DNA of 64,000 bases, from contig NZ_JAHNZO010000003.1 in the NCBI RefSeq assembly GCF_018998565.1, positions 283,757 to 347,756 on the forward strand. The letters run 5' to 3'. Positions within the stretch are counted from its first letter, which is position 1. The number at the start of each line of letters is the position of its first letter. The notes under the pieces are model-generated. The model was not told where the DNA came from. It did no database searches and saw only the letters and a program-made list of their open reading frames with translations. This DNA is from Paenibacillus oleatilyticus. GTDB taxonomy: Bacteria; Bacillota; Bacilli; Paenibacillales; NBRC-103111. Both the position numbers and the translations under genes were made by a program. Shown piece after piece: positions 43,016-51,900 of the stretch.

Positions 43016-44731
43016 ATGAGATCTAAACCGGGAACAAGTTCATCCAAGCTGGGCTCCTTCACGCACTCGCCTTATTTCGTCTACGTCTTGGTAGCGCCAT
43101 TGTTTTTGGTGCTCCTGGCTTATGTCGTGTACCCGTTGTTCCAGACGTTCGTGCAAAGTATCCAGGTAGAGGATCAGATGTCGCTGAAAAACTACGCCAA
43201 GTTTTTCAGTCTGGAGCATACGTCCAACCTGGAGGCGCTCTGGACCAGCATTTATATTTCCGTCTTAAGCGTCATCACCTGCGCGATCGTCGGCGTCGCC
43301 ATGGCGTTCCTGCTGGAGCGCTACGAGTTCCCCGGCCGGAAAATTTTGGCCGTCCTCGTGCTCGTGCCGATGGCTTTGCCGCCTCTTGTCGGCGTGCTGT
43401 CGTTTACGTTCCTGTACGGTGAAAGCGGCATTATCCCAAGGGCGCTCAAAGCGCTGCTTCATCTCGATCAGGTGCCGTTTTCCTTGAAGGGCATCTGGGG
43501 CGTGCTCGTGGTGCATACGTTCACGATGTACACCTACTTTTACATGACGGCCTCCTCGGCGATCCGCGGTCTCGATCCTTCGCTGGAAGAGGCGGCGGCG
43601 AGTCTTGGCGCAGGACGGCTCTATATATGGCGGCGCGTCATTCTGCCGATGCTGACGCCGGCGCTGGTCGCCTCTTCGCTGCTCGTCTTCATGATCGCGA
43701 TGGCGTCCTATACGGCCCCGCTGATCTTCGGGATCGAGCGGACGATGACGATGCAGATTTATTTGTCGCGGACGAACGGCAATCTGGATATGGCTGCGGC
43801 GCAGTCCACGATCCTGTCCGTCGTGTCCATTCTGTTCCTGCTCGTGATGCGCTGGTACCAAGGGCTGCGTAATTACCAGAACATGAGCAAAGGCGTCAGC
43901 GTGCACCGTACGGAAGTGAAGAGCGCCGTAGGCAAATATATCGCGATGATTCTGTCGATTATCGGCGTCATCATCCTGCTGCTGCCGATTCTCGTGCTGG
44001 TCTTGATCTCGTTCTCGACGGACGGCACGTGGACGACGCAGATTCTTCCTCCGGAATATACGGCGAAGCACTATGTGAAGCTGTTTACGGACAGCAAAAC
44101 GTGGCGGCCGATTGCGAACAGCTTCCAGATGAGCTTCGTGGCGACGATCGGCAACATTATATTCGGCGTGGCGGCCGCCTATGCGATGGTCCGCTTGAAA
44201 TTCAAAGGCAAAACGCTGCTGGACGTGCTGATCATGCTGCCGTGGGCGCTGCCGGGAACGGTCGTCGCGGTCAACCTGATCGCTGCCTTCAGCGAGCCGA
44301 CCGTATTCAGCTTCAATCAGGTGCTGATCGGCAGCTTCTGGATCTTGCCTTTGGCGTATTTCGTCCGCCATTTGCCGCTTGTGTTCCGCTCCACGTCGGC
44401 GACGCTGGTCCAGATGGACGCCTCGGTCGAGGAGGCGGCGCGCAACCTTGGCGCCACTTGGTGGTACAGCTTCCGGAGGGTCGTCTTTCCGATGGCGCTG
44501 AGCGGGATACTGGCGGGCACGCTGCTCGCGTTCGTGCAGGGCATCGGGGAATTCGTTTCCTCCATTCTGCTCTTCACCGCGAAAAGCACGCCGCTTTCCG
44601 TGGAGATTTTCCAGCGGATGTACTCGTTTGAATTCGGTACGGCGTGCGCATACGGTGTGCTGCAAATTACGTTGATCATCATCGTGCTGTTCGTTTCGCG
44701 CAAAATGACGGGCGACAGCACGGCCGTGTAA
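43016..44731 (+). CDS. Fused two-domain ABC permease (FbpB/ThiP type)
   Basis: 571 aa with two permease halves, each about six helices with an EAA loop: LEEAAASLGAGRLYIWRRVILPML near 185-208 and VEEAARNLGATWWYSFRRVVFPMA near 470-493. The single fused polypeptide is typical of ferric/thiamine/phosphonate-type importers. It completes the three-gene transporter. GAGGGGATG precedes the start. Confidence 0.88.
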   Translation: MRSKPGTSSSKLGSFTHSPYFVYVLVAPLFLVLLAYVVYPLFQTFVQSIQVEDQMSLKNYAKFFSLEHTSNLEALWTSIYISVLSVITCAIVGVAMAFLLERYEFPGRKILAVLVLVPMALPPLVGVLSFTFLYGESGIIPRALKALLHLDQVPFSLKGIWGVLVVHTFTMYTYFYMTASSAIRGLDPSLEEAAASLGAGRLYIWRRVILPMLTPALVASSLLVFMIAMASYTAPLIFGIERTMTMQIYLSRTNGNLDMAAAQSTILSVVSILFLLVMRWYQGLRNYQNMSKGVSVHRTEVKSAVGKYIAMILSIIGVIILLLPILVLVLISFSTDGTWTTQILPPEYTAKHYVKLFTDSKTWRPIANSFQMSFVATIGNIIFGVAAAYAMVRLKFKGKTLLDVLIMLPWALPGTVVAVNLIAAFSEPTVFSFNQVLIGSFWILPLAYFVRHLPLVFRSTSATLVQMDASVEEAARNLGATWWYSFRRVVFPMALSGILAGTLLAFVQGIGEFVSSILLFTAKSTPLSVEIFQRMYSFEFGTACAYGVLQITLIIIVLFVSRKMTGDSTAV

Positions 44732-44756
44732 ATGACGGTCATCTCGTGGGGACACT

Positions 44757-44932
44757 TGAAAGTCCGGTGAATAAGGAGCGGAGGGAGCGGAATCGTTCTG
44801 GAGAAGCGCAAGCGGTTGCCTTTGTCCCCGGATACTAACCACTAAAGGGGTTAAACAATCAAAGAATCCGGGGACAAGAGCGATCGGAAGAATGATCCGC
44901 TCACGCAGCGTCTATGATTCATCGGACTTCAA
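44757..44932 (+). ncRNA. Candidate structured RNA element, copy 2
   Basis: Same architecture as the copy at 21837: P1 AGTCCGGTGAAT (44761-44772) with ATTCATCGGACT (44917-44928), one G.T; P2 44785-44799 with 44889-44902, different bases from copy 1 yet pairing; P3 TTGTCCCCGGAT (44822-44833) with ATCCGGGGACAA (44866-44877), perfect. Identical unpaired AGAGCGATCGGAAGA and CGCAGCG. It sits between the ABC permease and the PIG-L deacetylase gene; no T-run follows. The rest of the gap to 45015 holds a palindrome AAATGGCCATTT (44966-44977). Confidence 0.55.
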
Positions 44933-45015
44933 AGTTCATCATCCACGTTATGATATACAGCGGGAAAATGGCCATTTCCGGCTGAGGAACATTCCACCAT
45001 CAGAGGAGGAGTTAG

Positions 45016-47565
45016 ATGATCAAGGGTAAGTCGACCTCAAAGTTTTGTTCCATTGTCATGAGTGCCGTACTGGCGGGCGGCATGCTGCTGCCTGCTCAAG
45101 CTCAGCACGCATATGCGGACCGGGGCGTCGTCGACTTGTGGAAGTCGATTAAACCGCTGACCACGATTGCCAGCGCGATGAACACAGGGGCTCACCCGGA
45201 CGATGAACACAGCGCGACCTTGGCGTATCTTTCCTTGGGGAGAGGGGTTAACACCTCCAGCGTGATCGCTGTCCGGGGAGAAGGGGGACAGAACGAAATC
45301 GGGAGCGAGCTGGGGCAAGCCCTCGGCATCATTCGGACTCGGGAGCTGCAGGAAGCGTCCAAAATCACCAATGTAACGTTGGGCATGCTGGGCGAGCAGT
45401 TGGACGATCCGATCTACGATTTCGGCTTTTCCAAGAGCGTAGAGGAAACGCTGGAGAAATGGGGCGACTCGGTCGCTTACGAACGATTGATCCGCAAAAT
45501 TCGCGAGCTGCGTCCGGATGTGATCATTCCTTCGTTTTTGAATGAAGCCTCCACGCACGGGCATCACAGAACGATTAACGTCCTTACCGTTCGGGCGTTC
45601 AAAGATGCGGCGAATCCGGAGATTTTCCCTGAACATCTGAAACAAGGGCTTCAGCCTTGGCAGATCAAGAAGCTGTATCTGCCTGCCAATTCCAAGGATT
45701 ACACCGTGAATGCGCCGATCGGGGATTACAACGAAATCTATGGGGCGTCTTATCTCCAGCTCGGGGAAGAATCCCGCTTCATGCACAAGAGCCAGGGCAT
45801 GGGGAAAGTATATGACGAAGGTCCCGTCCAAGGCGATTTGTTCAGCAATTACTACAAGCTGGATCTGAGCACGGTGAAATCGGCGGACAAAGAAAAAGAC
45901 TTCTTCGACGGCATCGCCTTCACCTTCGAGGATTTGGCCAAAGAAATCGACGCGAAGGGCAAAGACAACAAGATCGTCAAGCATCTGCGCGATCTGCAAA
46001 AGGATGCGGATGAAGTCGTTGCCGCTTACCCGAGCTTTGCCAAGGTGCTGAAGGAAGTCCATGAAATGAAAGCGGACGTCCAGACGGCGCTGGCTGACGT
46101 CAAAGCATCCGATTTGGAGGCGGCAACCAAGGAGGATCTGCTCCACCGTCTTCATGTCAAAGAAGAGCAGTTGAATAAAGCGAGCATGGAATCGGCGTCC
46201 GTCGTAGCGAAGGTCAAGCCGGCTACAAACGAGCTGGTTGCCGGTCAGACGACGAAGGTCACCGTGTCGGCCTTCAACGGCGGTTCCGTGAAATTGAACA
46301 AAATCAACTTGAGCCTGAACGTGCCCAATGGCTGGACGGCGAAGCCGGCCGGAGCGACGAGCTTCGATCAATTAGGCTACAACGAGACGGCATCGGCGAC
46401 CTTCGAGGTAACGATTCCGGCGGACGCACCGCTGTTCAAGCCTTACGATCCTTCGGTGTTCAACGCGAAGGTCGAATACCAGGCGTACGATACGGCAACG
46501 ACGCTGAAGGTCACGCCGCAGAACGCCGTAGCCGTGCTGCCTCCGTATTCGATGTCGCTTAGCCCGAGCGCAACAATTTTGAATACGCTCAAATCGCAAG
46601 AACCGGTTCCGGTGAAGGTCACCGTGCGCAACTATACGCCGGGCGCTTCCAAAGCGACGGTGTCGCTGAACGTGCCGGAAGGCTGGACGGCGGAGCCGGC
46701 AGCTGAAGAGCTGAGCTTTGCGACGAAAGGCGAAACGAAGTCCGTCGCGTTCACAGTCAAGGCCGCTTCAAACGTCGTCCCGGGTAAATTCACCGTGACG
46801 GCTGTCGCGAAGAACGGCGATGTGCAGAGCACGCAGGGCGCGCAGGTCATCGAGTATCCGCATATCGGCAAGACGTACATGGTGCAGCCGGCCGAGCTCA
46901 AAATCCAGGCCTTCGACCTGAAGGTGCCGGACAAATTGAAGGTAGGCTACGTCTCCAGCGGCTTCGACAACATCGATCAATACTTGCGTCAAGTGGGCGT
47001 CGATGTCGTGAAGCTGGAAGCGAAGGATATCCAATACGGGGATCTGTCCCAATATGACACGATCGTGCTGGGCATTCGCGCTTACGCGTTCCGTCCGGAA
47101 TTGATTCCGAGCAACCAGCGCTTGCTGAGCTACGTTCAGAATGGCGGCAATCTCGTCGTCCAATATCATAAGCCGGAAGACAAATGGTCGCCGGAGCTTG
47201 CTCCGTACCCGATCAAAATCGGCGCTCCGCTCATCCAGTGGCGCGTAACGGACGAGAATTCCAAAGTCACGATGCTGGCTCCGGATCATCCGATGTTCAA
47301 TTCGCCGAACAAGATTACGGACCAGGATTGGAGTAACTGGATTCAAGACCGCTCCGCCTACAATCCGTCGGAATGGGGCAAGGAGTATACGGCGCTCATC
47401 TCGAACGGGGACCCGGGCGAGAAGGAGTTTACCGGCACATTCCTCACGGCGCATTACGGCAAAGGGGTATATACTTACAGTTCGTTAGTGTGGTACCGCG
47501 AGATTCCGGCTCTGGTTCCGGGCTCGATCCGTATGTTTGTGAATATGATTAGTCAAAAGCAGTAA
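45016..47565 (+). CDS. Secreted PIG-L deacetylase with NEW3 and ThuA-like domains
   Basis: 849 aa, signal peptide (about 8-34). PIG-L/LmbE zinc N-deacetylase domain (about 52-270) with the AHPDDE motif (59-64) and STHGHHRT. Then a helical linker, two NPCBM-associated NEW3 beta modules (about 395-485 and 515-610; LSLNVPNGWTAKP, VSLNVPEGWTAEP) and a C-terminal gatase/ThuA-like domain (about 630-849; DTIVLGIRAYAFRPELI). PIG-L enzymes remove N-acyl groups from amino sugars. Here the reaction would be outside the cell, before uptake by the importer encoded upstream. AGAGGAGGAG precedes the ATG. Confidence 0.8.
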   Translation: MIKGKSTSKFCSIVMSAVLAGGMLLPAQAQHAYADRGVVDLWKSIKPLTTIASAMNTGAHPDDEHSATLAYLSLGRGVNTSSVIAVRGEGGQNEIGSELGQALGIIRTRELQEASKITNVTLGMLGEQLDDPIYDFGFSKSVEETLEKWGDSVAYERLIRKIRELRPDVIIPSFLNEASTHGHHRTINVLTVRAFKDAANPEIFPEHLKQGLQPWQIKKLYLPANSKDYTVNAPIGDYNEIYGASYLQLGEESRFMHKSQGMGKVYDEGPVQGDLFSNYYKLDLSTVKSADKEKDFFDGIAFTFEDLAKEIDAKGKDNKIVKHLRDLQKDADEVVAAYPSFAKVLKEVHEMKADVQTALADVKASDLEAATKEDLLHRLHVKEEQLNKASMESASVVAKVKPATNELVAGQTTKVTVSAFNGGSVKLNKINLSLNVPNGWTAKPAGATSFDQLGYNETASATFEVTIPADAPLFKPYDPSVFNAKVEYQAYDTATTLKVTPQNAVAVLPPYSMSLSPSATILNTLKSQEPVPVKVTVRNYTPGASKATVSLNVPEGWTAEPAAEELSFATKGETKSVAFTVKAASNVVPGKFTVTAVAKNGDVQSTQGAQVIEYPHIGKTYMVQPAELKIQAFDLKVPDKLKVGYVSSGFDNIDQYLRQVGVDVVKLEAKDIQYGDLSQYDTIVLGIRAYAFRPELIPSNQRLLSYVQNGGNLVVQYHKPEDKWSPELAPYPIKIGAPLIQWRVTDENSKVTMLAPDHPMFNSPNKITDQDWSNWIQDRSAYNPSEWGKEYTALISNGDPGEKEFTGTFLTAHYGKGVYTYSSLVWYREIPALVPGSIRMFVNMISQKQ

Positions 47566-47598
47566 TTGCGTCGCGAAAGCAAACATTACAGCAGTGGG

Positions 47599-47622
47599 CG
47601 GGGACCCTTCGGGGTCCTCCCC
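47599..47622 (+). other. UUCG-capped hairpin between two operon genes
   Basis: GGGGACCC (47600-47607), TTCG loop, GGGTCC then CCCC. Very stable, no T-run; likely a transcript-stabilising or attenuating hairpin between the deacetylase and the creatininase-like gene. Confidence 0.55.
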
Positions 47623-47655
47623 CATACGATGAAGAAGCGGAGGTTTAAGGAGCAT

Positions 47656-48420
47656 ATGAATGTAATCGGAGTTCACGGGCGGGAGATCGGTCAAGTAACG
47701 GAGCGGGCGCAATTCGCCGTCGTCCCTCTGGGTTCGGTGGAATACCACGGTCCGCATTCCCCACTCGGGACCGATACGATCTTGGCGGACGGCTTCGCCG
47801 AACGGATCGATGCCTCGCTGCATCCTTTGATCTATCCGACGGTACCGTATTCGGCCTGCCCGGGCAAAACGCAGCATTACCCCGGAACGATATCGGTCCG
47901 GCCCTCGATTTTTATCGACTATCTCACCGATGTGGTCGAAGGGATCTGCCGGTTCGGCATCCGCAATATCGTGCTGCTGAACGCCCACGACGCCAATATG
48001 GGCCCTTCCCGGACCGTCGCCGAGGCGGTGACCGGCAGCTACCCCGACGCCAGCTTTCTGCTGATCAACTGGTGGCAGATGGCGACCGTCGATTTTACGC
48101 AGCGGTTGGGGCTGTTCCAAGGGATGGCGGGAAGAGGGCACGGCGGTCCGTACGAGATGTCGGCCGTGAAGGCGTTTCGCCCGGAAATGGTGATCGTACA
48201 GGAATCGGACTTGGAATTAGATTCATGTCCTCCTTTATCTCCTTTGCCTTACGTCTTGGTGGAAGGAACCCCCCAAGGCTGGGACGGCTATACGGGCCGG
48301 ATCCGGCAGTGCTCCTTGGAGGCGGGACAGAGTATCGTAGAAGAAGCAAGCCGCAATATGAACTTGCTCATTAAAGAATGGCTGGATATGAGAACAGGAA
48401 ACAATGGGGAGGCCAAGTAA
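47656..48420 (+). CDS. Creatininase-family amidohydrolase
   Basis: 254 aa. Metal-binding pattern of the family: VPLGSVEYHGPHSPLGTDT (E, H, D), NAHDANMG where most members have NGHGGN, and RGHGGPYEMSA where most have HAGExETS. Departures at these motifs suggest a substrate other than creatinine. Family enzymes cleave cyclic or linear amides. Start ATG 47656 has AAGGAG close ahead; ATG 47629 has none. In an operon with a PIG-L deacetylase upstream and an ArgH-like lyase 4 nt downstream. Confidence 0.75.
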   Translation: MNVIGVHGREIGQVTERAQFAVVPLGSVEYHGPHSPLGTDTILADGFAERIDASLHPLIYPTVPYSACPGKTQHYPGTISVRPSIFIDYLTDVVEGICRFGIRNIVLLNAHDANMGPSRTVAEAVTGSYPDASFLLINWWQMATVDFTQRLGLFQGMAGRGHGGPYEMSAVKAFRPEMVIVQESDLELDSCPPLSPLPYVLVEGTPQGWDGYTGRIRQCSLEAGQSIVEEASRNMNLLIKEWLDMRTGNNGEAK

Positions 48421-48424
48421 CGCT

Positions 48425-49933
48425 ATGGGATATCGCGAACAATGGATGGAGACGGAAGGGACGACGTTTCCCGGAAAAACGTATACGGAGGTTGTGCTGG
48501 AGCCGGCTTTTAACGAAGCCAAGACTCATTTGCTGGGCCCGATGATGGCCATCAACAAGGCTCATCTGATCATGTTGGAGAAGCAAAAGCTGGTGACCAC
48601 GGATGAAGCGAAGCAGATCGCCAAAGCGATCCGGTCGATCGACCCGGAGGAGCTCCGCCAAGCGAGCTACACAGGGCAGTTCGAGGATTTGTTTTTTCAG
48701 GTCGAGCATCAAATGCTGGAGCATGCGGGTGATATCGCCGGCAATTTGCATCTGGCGCGGAGCCGCAACGACATGGGGATTTCCATCTACCGGATGGTGC
48801 TGCGGGAGAAGCTGATCGTGACGCTGACCTCCGCGCTGAAGCTCAATGAACAGCTGCTGTTGTTCGCCAGAGACCACGCTGATACGCTGATGATCGGCTA
48901 CACGCATACGCAGCAGGCTCAGCCGACGACGCTTGCGCATTATTTTATGGCGGTCGTCGATTCGCTGAACCGGGATATCCGCCGGATTATGGCGGCGTAC
49001 GCAAACTGCAACCGGAGCAGCATGGGAGCGGCGGCGCTGACGACGTCGGGCTTTGCGATCAGCCGGGAGCATATGATGGAACTGCTTGCCTTCGACGAGC
49101 TGATCGACAATTCGTACGACGCGATCGGCGGGGCCGATTACTTGGGCGAAGTGGCGACGGCCGTGCAATTGGCGGCGATCAACCTGGGCCGGGTCGTGCA
49201 AGACATGCTGCTGTGGTGCACGCAGGAGTTCGGCGCGCTGAAGGTGGCGGCTCCATACGTGCAGATCAGCTCGATCATGCCGCAGAAGCGCAATCCCGTC
49301 TCGTTCGAGCACATGCGCGCGTTGCTGTCGAGCTGCGTAGGCAATACGAACACGGTGCTGTCGATGATTCACAATACGCCGTTCGGCGACATTGTGGACA
49401 CCGAGGACGATATGCAGCCTTATGCCTGGAGAAGCCTAGATATTATGGACAAAATGTACCGGTTGTTCGCCGCCGTCGTCGGTACGATGGAAGTGAACAA
49501 AGAGGTGCTGCGCGAACGGACGAAGGGAAGCTTCGCCACGGTGACCGAGCTGGCGGACACGCTGGTGCGGACGGACGGCTTGTCGTTCAGAAAAGCCCAT
49601 CATATCGTCAGCGACGTCGTTAAGCTGTCCCTGGCGCAGGGTCTGGCGGCCAACGAAATTACGCTATCCATCGTCAACGAAAGCGCACGTCGCCACATCG
49701 GGCGGGATACGTCGCTTACGGAAGAAACGCTGCGTCAGGCGCTCGATCCCGTGCATTTTGTGGAAATCCGCTCGCTTCCGGGAGGACCGAGTCCGAAGGA
49801 AATCAATCGCATGGTCGACCTCCGAATGTATCAGCATCAAGCCCATCTGAATTGGCTGGGGCAAGCGCAGGGCAAAATTCAGCGGGCGATGGAGCATCTG
49901 GACCAAGTCATGACGGAGTGGAGTGGTTCCTGA
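48425..49933 (+). CDS. Argininosuccinate-lyase-like enzyme of the fumarase/aspartase superfamily
   Basis: 502 aa. Superfamily signature SSIMPQKRNPVSFEH (about 278-292) and HLARSRNDM, which differs from the ArgH HTARSRNDQ. ArgH-type enzymes eliminate fumarate from a C-N bonded succinyl group. No arginine genes are nearby, the motif differs and the operon is catabolic, so true argininosuccinate lyase activity is doubtful. Inferred role: release of fumarate from an imported N- or O-succinyl/malyl conjugate. Start ATG 48425; GGGGAGG is 12 nt ahead. The stop overlaps the kinase start (TGATG). Confidence 0.75.
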   Translation: MGYREQWMETEGTTFPGKTYTEVVLEPAFNEAKTHLLGPMMAINKAHLIMLEKQKLVTTDEAKQIAKAIRSIDPEELRQASYTGQFEDLFFQVEHQMLEHAGDIAGNLHLARSRNDMGISIYRMVLREKLIVTLTSALKLNEQLLLFARDHADTLMIGYTHTQQAQPTTLAHYFMAVVDSLNRDIRRIMAAYANCNRSSMGAAALTTSGFAISREHMMELLAFDELIDNSYDAIGGADYLGEVATAVQLAAINLGRVVQDMLLWCTQEFGALKVAAPYVQISSIMPQKRNPVSFEHMRALLSSCVGNTNTVLSMIHNTPFGDIVDTEDDMQPYAWRSLDIMDKMYRLFAAVVGTMEVNKEVLRERTKGSFATVTELADTLVRTDGLSFRKAHHIVSDVVKLSLAQGLAANEITLSIVNESARRHIGRDTSLTEETLRQALDPVHFVEIRSLPGGPSPKEINRMVDLRMYQHQAHLNWLGQAQGKIQRAMEHLDQVMTEWSGS

Positions 49934-50934
49934 TGGCAAAACGCAGCATCCCTCTGCTGGCGATTGACGGCGGAGGGACGAAATGCCATGTCGTCTTCAT
50001 GGACCGGCAGGGCAACGTACTCGGGCAAGGAAAGGGAGGTTCGTCCAATTACCAGGGCATCGGGAAAGATGGTGTGATCCAAGAACTGGTGTTCGGTATT
50101 GAAGCAGCGATTGCGGACTTGCGACAAAAGGACGATAGCGGCCTGCCGCAGGCGGAAATCGAAGTGGAGTGCGCCGTGTTCGCCCTGGCAGGGCTGGATA
50201 CGGAATACGACCGGCGCGTGATAACCGGACTGGTGCAGGAGGTACTGGAGCGGCTGCCGATTCGAGTCCAACATCTGATCGTAGAAAACGACGGCTACGC
50301 TGCCTTGCTCGGCGCCACAGGCGGCCAGCCGGGGATTCTGGCCATAGCCGGCACGGGCTCCATCGTCTTCGGGATCAACGAGGAGGGACAGACGGCCAGA
50401 GCGGGAGGCTGGGGCCACCGCGTCGGAGACGAAGGCAGCGGCTACTGGATCGGCAAGCAGGCGGTCATGGCAATTCTCAAGGCCTATGACGGCAGGGAGG
50501 CGGGCACCCGGCTGGGGGAATGGGTGCTGCCGCATTTGGGCATGGACCAGGAAGAGGACTTGTTCAACTGGATGTACGGTCCGGACTACTCCGTCGAGAA
50601 ATTGAGCGAGCTGTCCCGTGTGGTCGGCCAGGCGGCTTCGGCCGGGGACCGGGAAGCGCAGCGGATTCTTGAGGCGGCCGCCCACGAGCTGTTCATCGGC
50701 GTCGCTGCGGTGGTACGACACTTGTCGTTCCTAGACAAACCGTTTACAATGATACTGCAGGGCGGCGTGCTGCAGAACGAAGGGCACGTCCGGGAGCTGC
50801 TGATGAACAAGATCAAAGCGTACGCTCCGCAGGTTCAACTGGACGAGGCCCGGAAGGAGCCGATTTACGGCGTAACGGCCATGGGGCTGTCCTATTTGCA
50901 AACGAAGACGTCTACAGAGGCGTCAGAGTGTTGA
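49933..50934 (+). CDS. BadF-type ATPase, probable amino-sugar kinase (second copy)
   Basis: 333 aa, paralogous to the murK-like gene at 15389-16330: AIDGGGTKCHVVF, AGTGSIVFG, GGWGHRVGDEGSGYWIG and YGPDYS align with it. Probably phosphorylates GlcNAc or a related hexosamine in the cytoplasm. Its place after a deacetylase and lyase suggests that the end product of the pathway is a free hexosamine. Translationally coupled to the lyase gene. Confidence 0.8.
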   Translation: MAKRSIPLLAIDGGGTKCHVVFMDRQGNVLGQGKGGSSNYQGIGKDGVIQELVFGIEAAIADLRQKDDSGLPQAEIEVECAVFALAGLDTEYDRRVITGLVQEVLERLPIRVQHLIVENDGYAALLGATGGQPGILAIAGTGSIVFGINEEGQTARAGGWGHRVGDEGSGYWIGKQAVMAILKAYDGREAGTRLGEWVLPHLGMDQEEDLFNWMYGPDYSVEKLSELSRVVGQAASAGDREAQRILEAAAHELFIGVAAVVRHLSFLDKPFTMILQGGVLQNEGHVRELLMNKIKAYAPQVQLDEARKEPIYGVTAMGLSYLQTKTSTEASEC

Positions 50935-50962
50935 GAAAGTGGGCTTTGACCACTTTTTCAAC
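50930..50962 (+). terminator. Hairpin after the kinase gene, weak terminator
   Basis: GTTGAGAAAGTGG (50930-50942) pairs with CCACTTTTTCAAC (50950-50962). The T-run lies partly in the stem, so read-through to the next gene is likely. Confidence 0.5.
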
Positions 50963-51001
50963 AAGCTCACTACGATATGAACAACAGGGGGCTGAAGGGG
51001 A

Positions 51002-51751
51002 ATGAAGAAAAGATGGTTATTCGTTTTCGCCCATCCCGACGACGAATCCTTTGCAGCCGGAGGGACGATCGCCAAGCTTAGCAGCACCGGCCATGAGGTC
51101 GTTCTGGCGTGCGCTACATCGGGATGCAAGGGGAAGTCGGGCGAGTTTCAATTCGCCACCCGCGAAGAGCTGGCCCGGCACCGGGAAGAGGAGCTGCGCA
51201 GCGCGTGCTCCGTGCTCGGCGTTGCCGAGCTGATTCTGTACCGTTACCGGGACGGCGAGTTAAAGTCGATCGATCCGGAAGCGCTGGCGGAGCGGATTCG
51301 CTCGACCATTGCGGAGCTGAAGCCAGATGCAGTTCTTACGTTCCCGCCGGACGGGGTAACGGGGCATCCCGACCATATCGCGATTTCCCAAGCGACGGAG
51401 AAGGCGGTCGTGCTGGCGGAAGCGGAGTACCCGGAGGGGCGGCGTCCATCTTTTTATTACACCTCGATCCCCCATTATTATGACCACTGCCAGGATTCGG
51501 GACCGAAGGATACGTGCCCGATTACGGCGCGGGTCGATATCAGCGACTACCGTCAGCATAAGGGGCGGGCTTTGCAGGCTTACCGGAGCCAGATTTACTC
51601 GGTGAACCGCGCCTATCCCGGCGTGATGGAAGATGACTTCACGGTGATCAGAAACTACGAATATTACACCTTGGTTCGCGCCAACGGCCAGCACGTTCAA
51701 GACATGACGAAGACGGCTTTGAGCGAGCTGCCGACGATGGATTTGACCTGA
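51002..51751 (+). CDS. Cytoplasmic PIG-L family deacetylase (BshB/LmbE-like)
   Basis: 249 aa, single domain, no signal peptide. Zinc motif FAHPDDESFAAGG (10-22) and GHPDHIAIS (about 118-126), as in BshB (GlcNAc-malate deacetylase of bacillithiol synthesis) and bacillithiol-conjugate amidase. It resembles BshB in length. It lies in the catabolic cluster, not beside bshA/bshC, so it may act on a pathway intermediate; a bacillithiol role cannot be excluded. AAGGGGA precedes the ATG. Confidence 0.8.
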   Translation: MKKRWLFVFAHPDDESFAAGGTIAKLSSTGHEVVLACATSGCKGKSGEFQFATREELARHREEELRSACSVLGVAELILYRYRDGELKSIDPEALAERIRSTIAELKPDAVLTFPPDGVTGHPDHIAISQATEKAVVLAEAEYPEGRRPSFYYTSIPHYYDHCQDSGPKDTCPITARVDISDYRQHKGRALQAYRSQIYSVNRAYPGVMEDDFTVIRNYEYYTLVRANGQHVQDMTKTALSELPTMDLT

Positions 51752-51794
51752 CGGATCGTGTTAAATCGAATAAGCGGATTTCCGAATTTGGTTG

Positions 51795-51835
51795 CTGCCG
51801 TTCCTTTGCGAGCGGCAGTTTTTTTGTTCGGTCTT
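51795..51835 (+). terminator. Terminator of the PIG-L gene
   Basis: CTGCCG (51795-51800) pairs with CGGCAG (51823-51828), followed by T7. Confidence 0.75.
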
Positions 51836-51861
51836 GACAAATGAATCAAAAATGTCATAAT
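51834..51861 (+). promoter_or_regulatory. Promoter of the NAD-salvage operon
   Basis: -35 TTGACA (51834-51839), 16-bp spacer, -10 CATAAT (51856-51861). Confidence 0.65.
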
Positions 51862-51900
51862 GATATTATTGAAACGGAAATTAAAAGGAGGAGCCGCGGC

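Noticed and set aside
40766..44731. Annotation of the importer as an iron transporter
   Set aside because: The fold family also carries phosphonates, thiamine and other organic ligands, and the downstream enzymes do not suggest iron uptake.
44966..44977. AAATGGCCATTT palindrome before the secreted deacetylase gene
   Set aside because: Isolated 12-mer with no recognisable promoter around it; noted in the copy 2 entry but not claimed as an operator.
48425..49933. Annotation as true argininosuccinate lyase (argH)
   Set aside because: No argG or other arginine genes nearby, altered RSRND motif, and a catabolic operon context; kept as ArgH-like.
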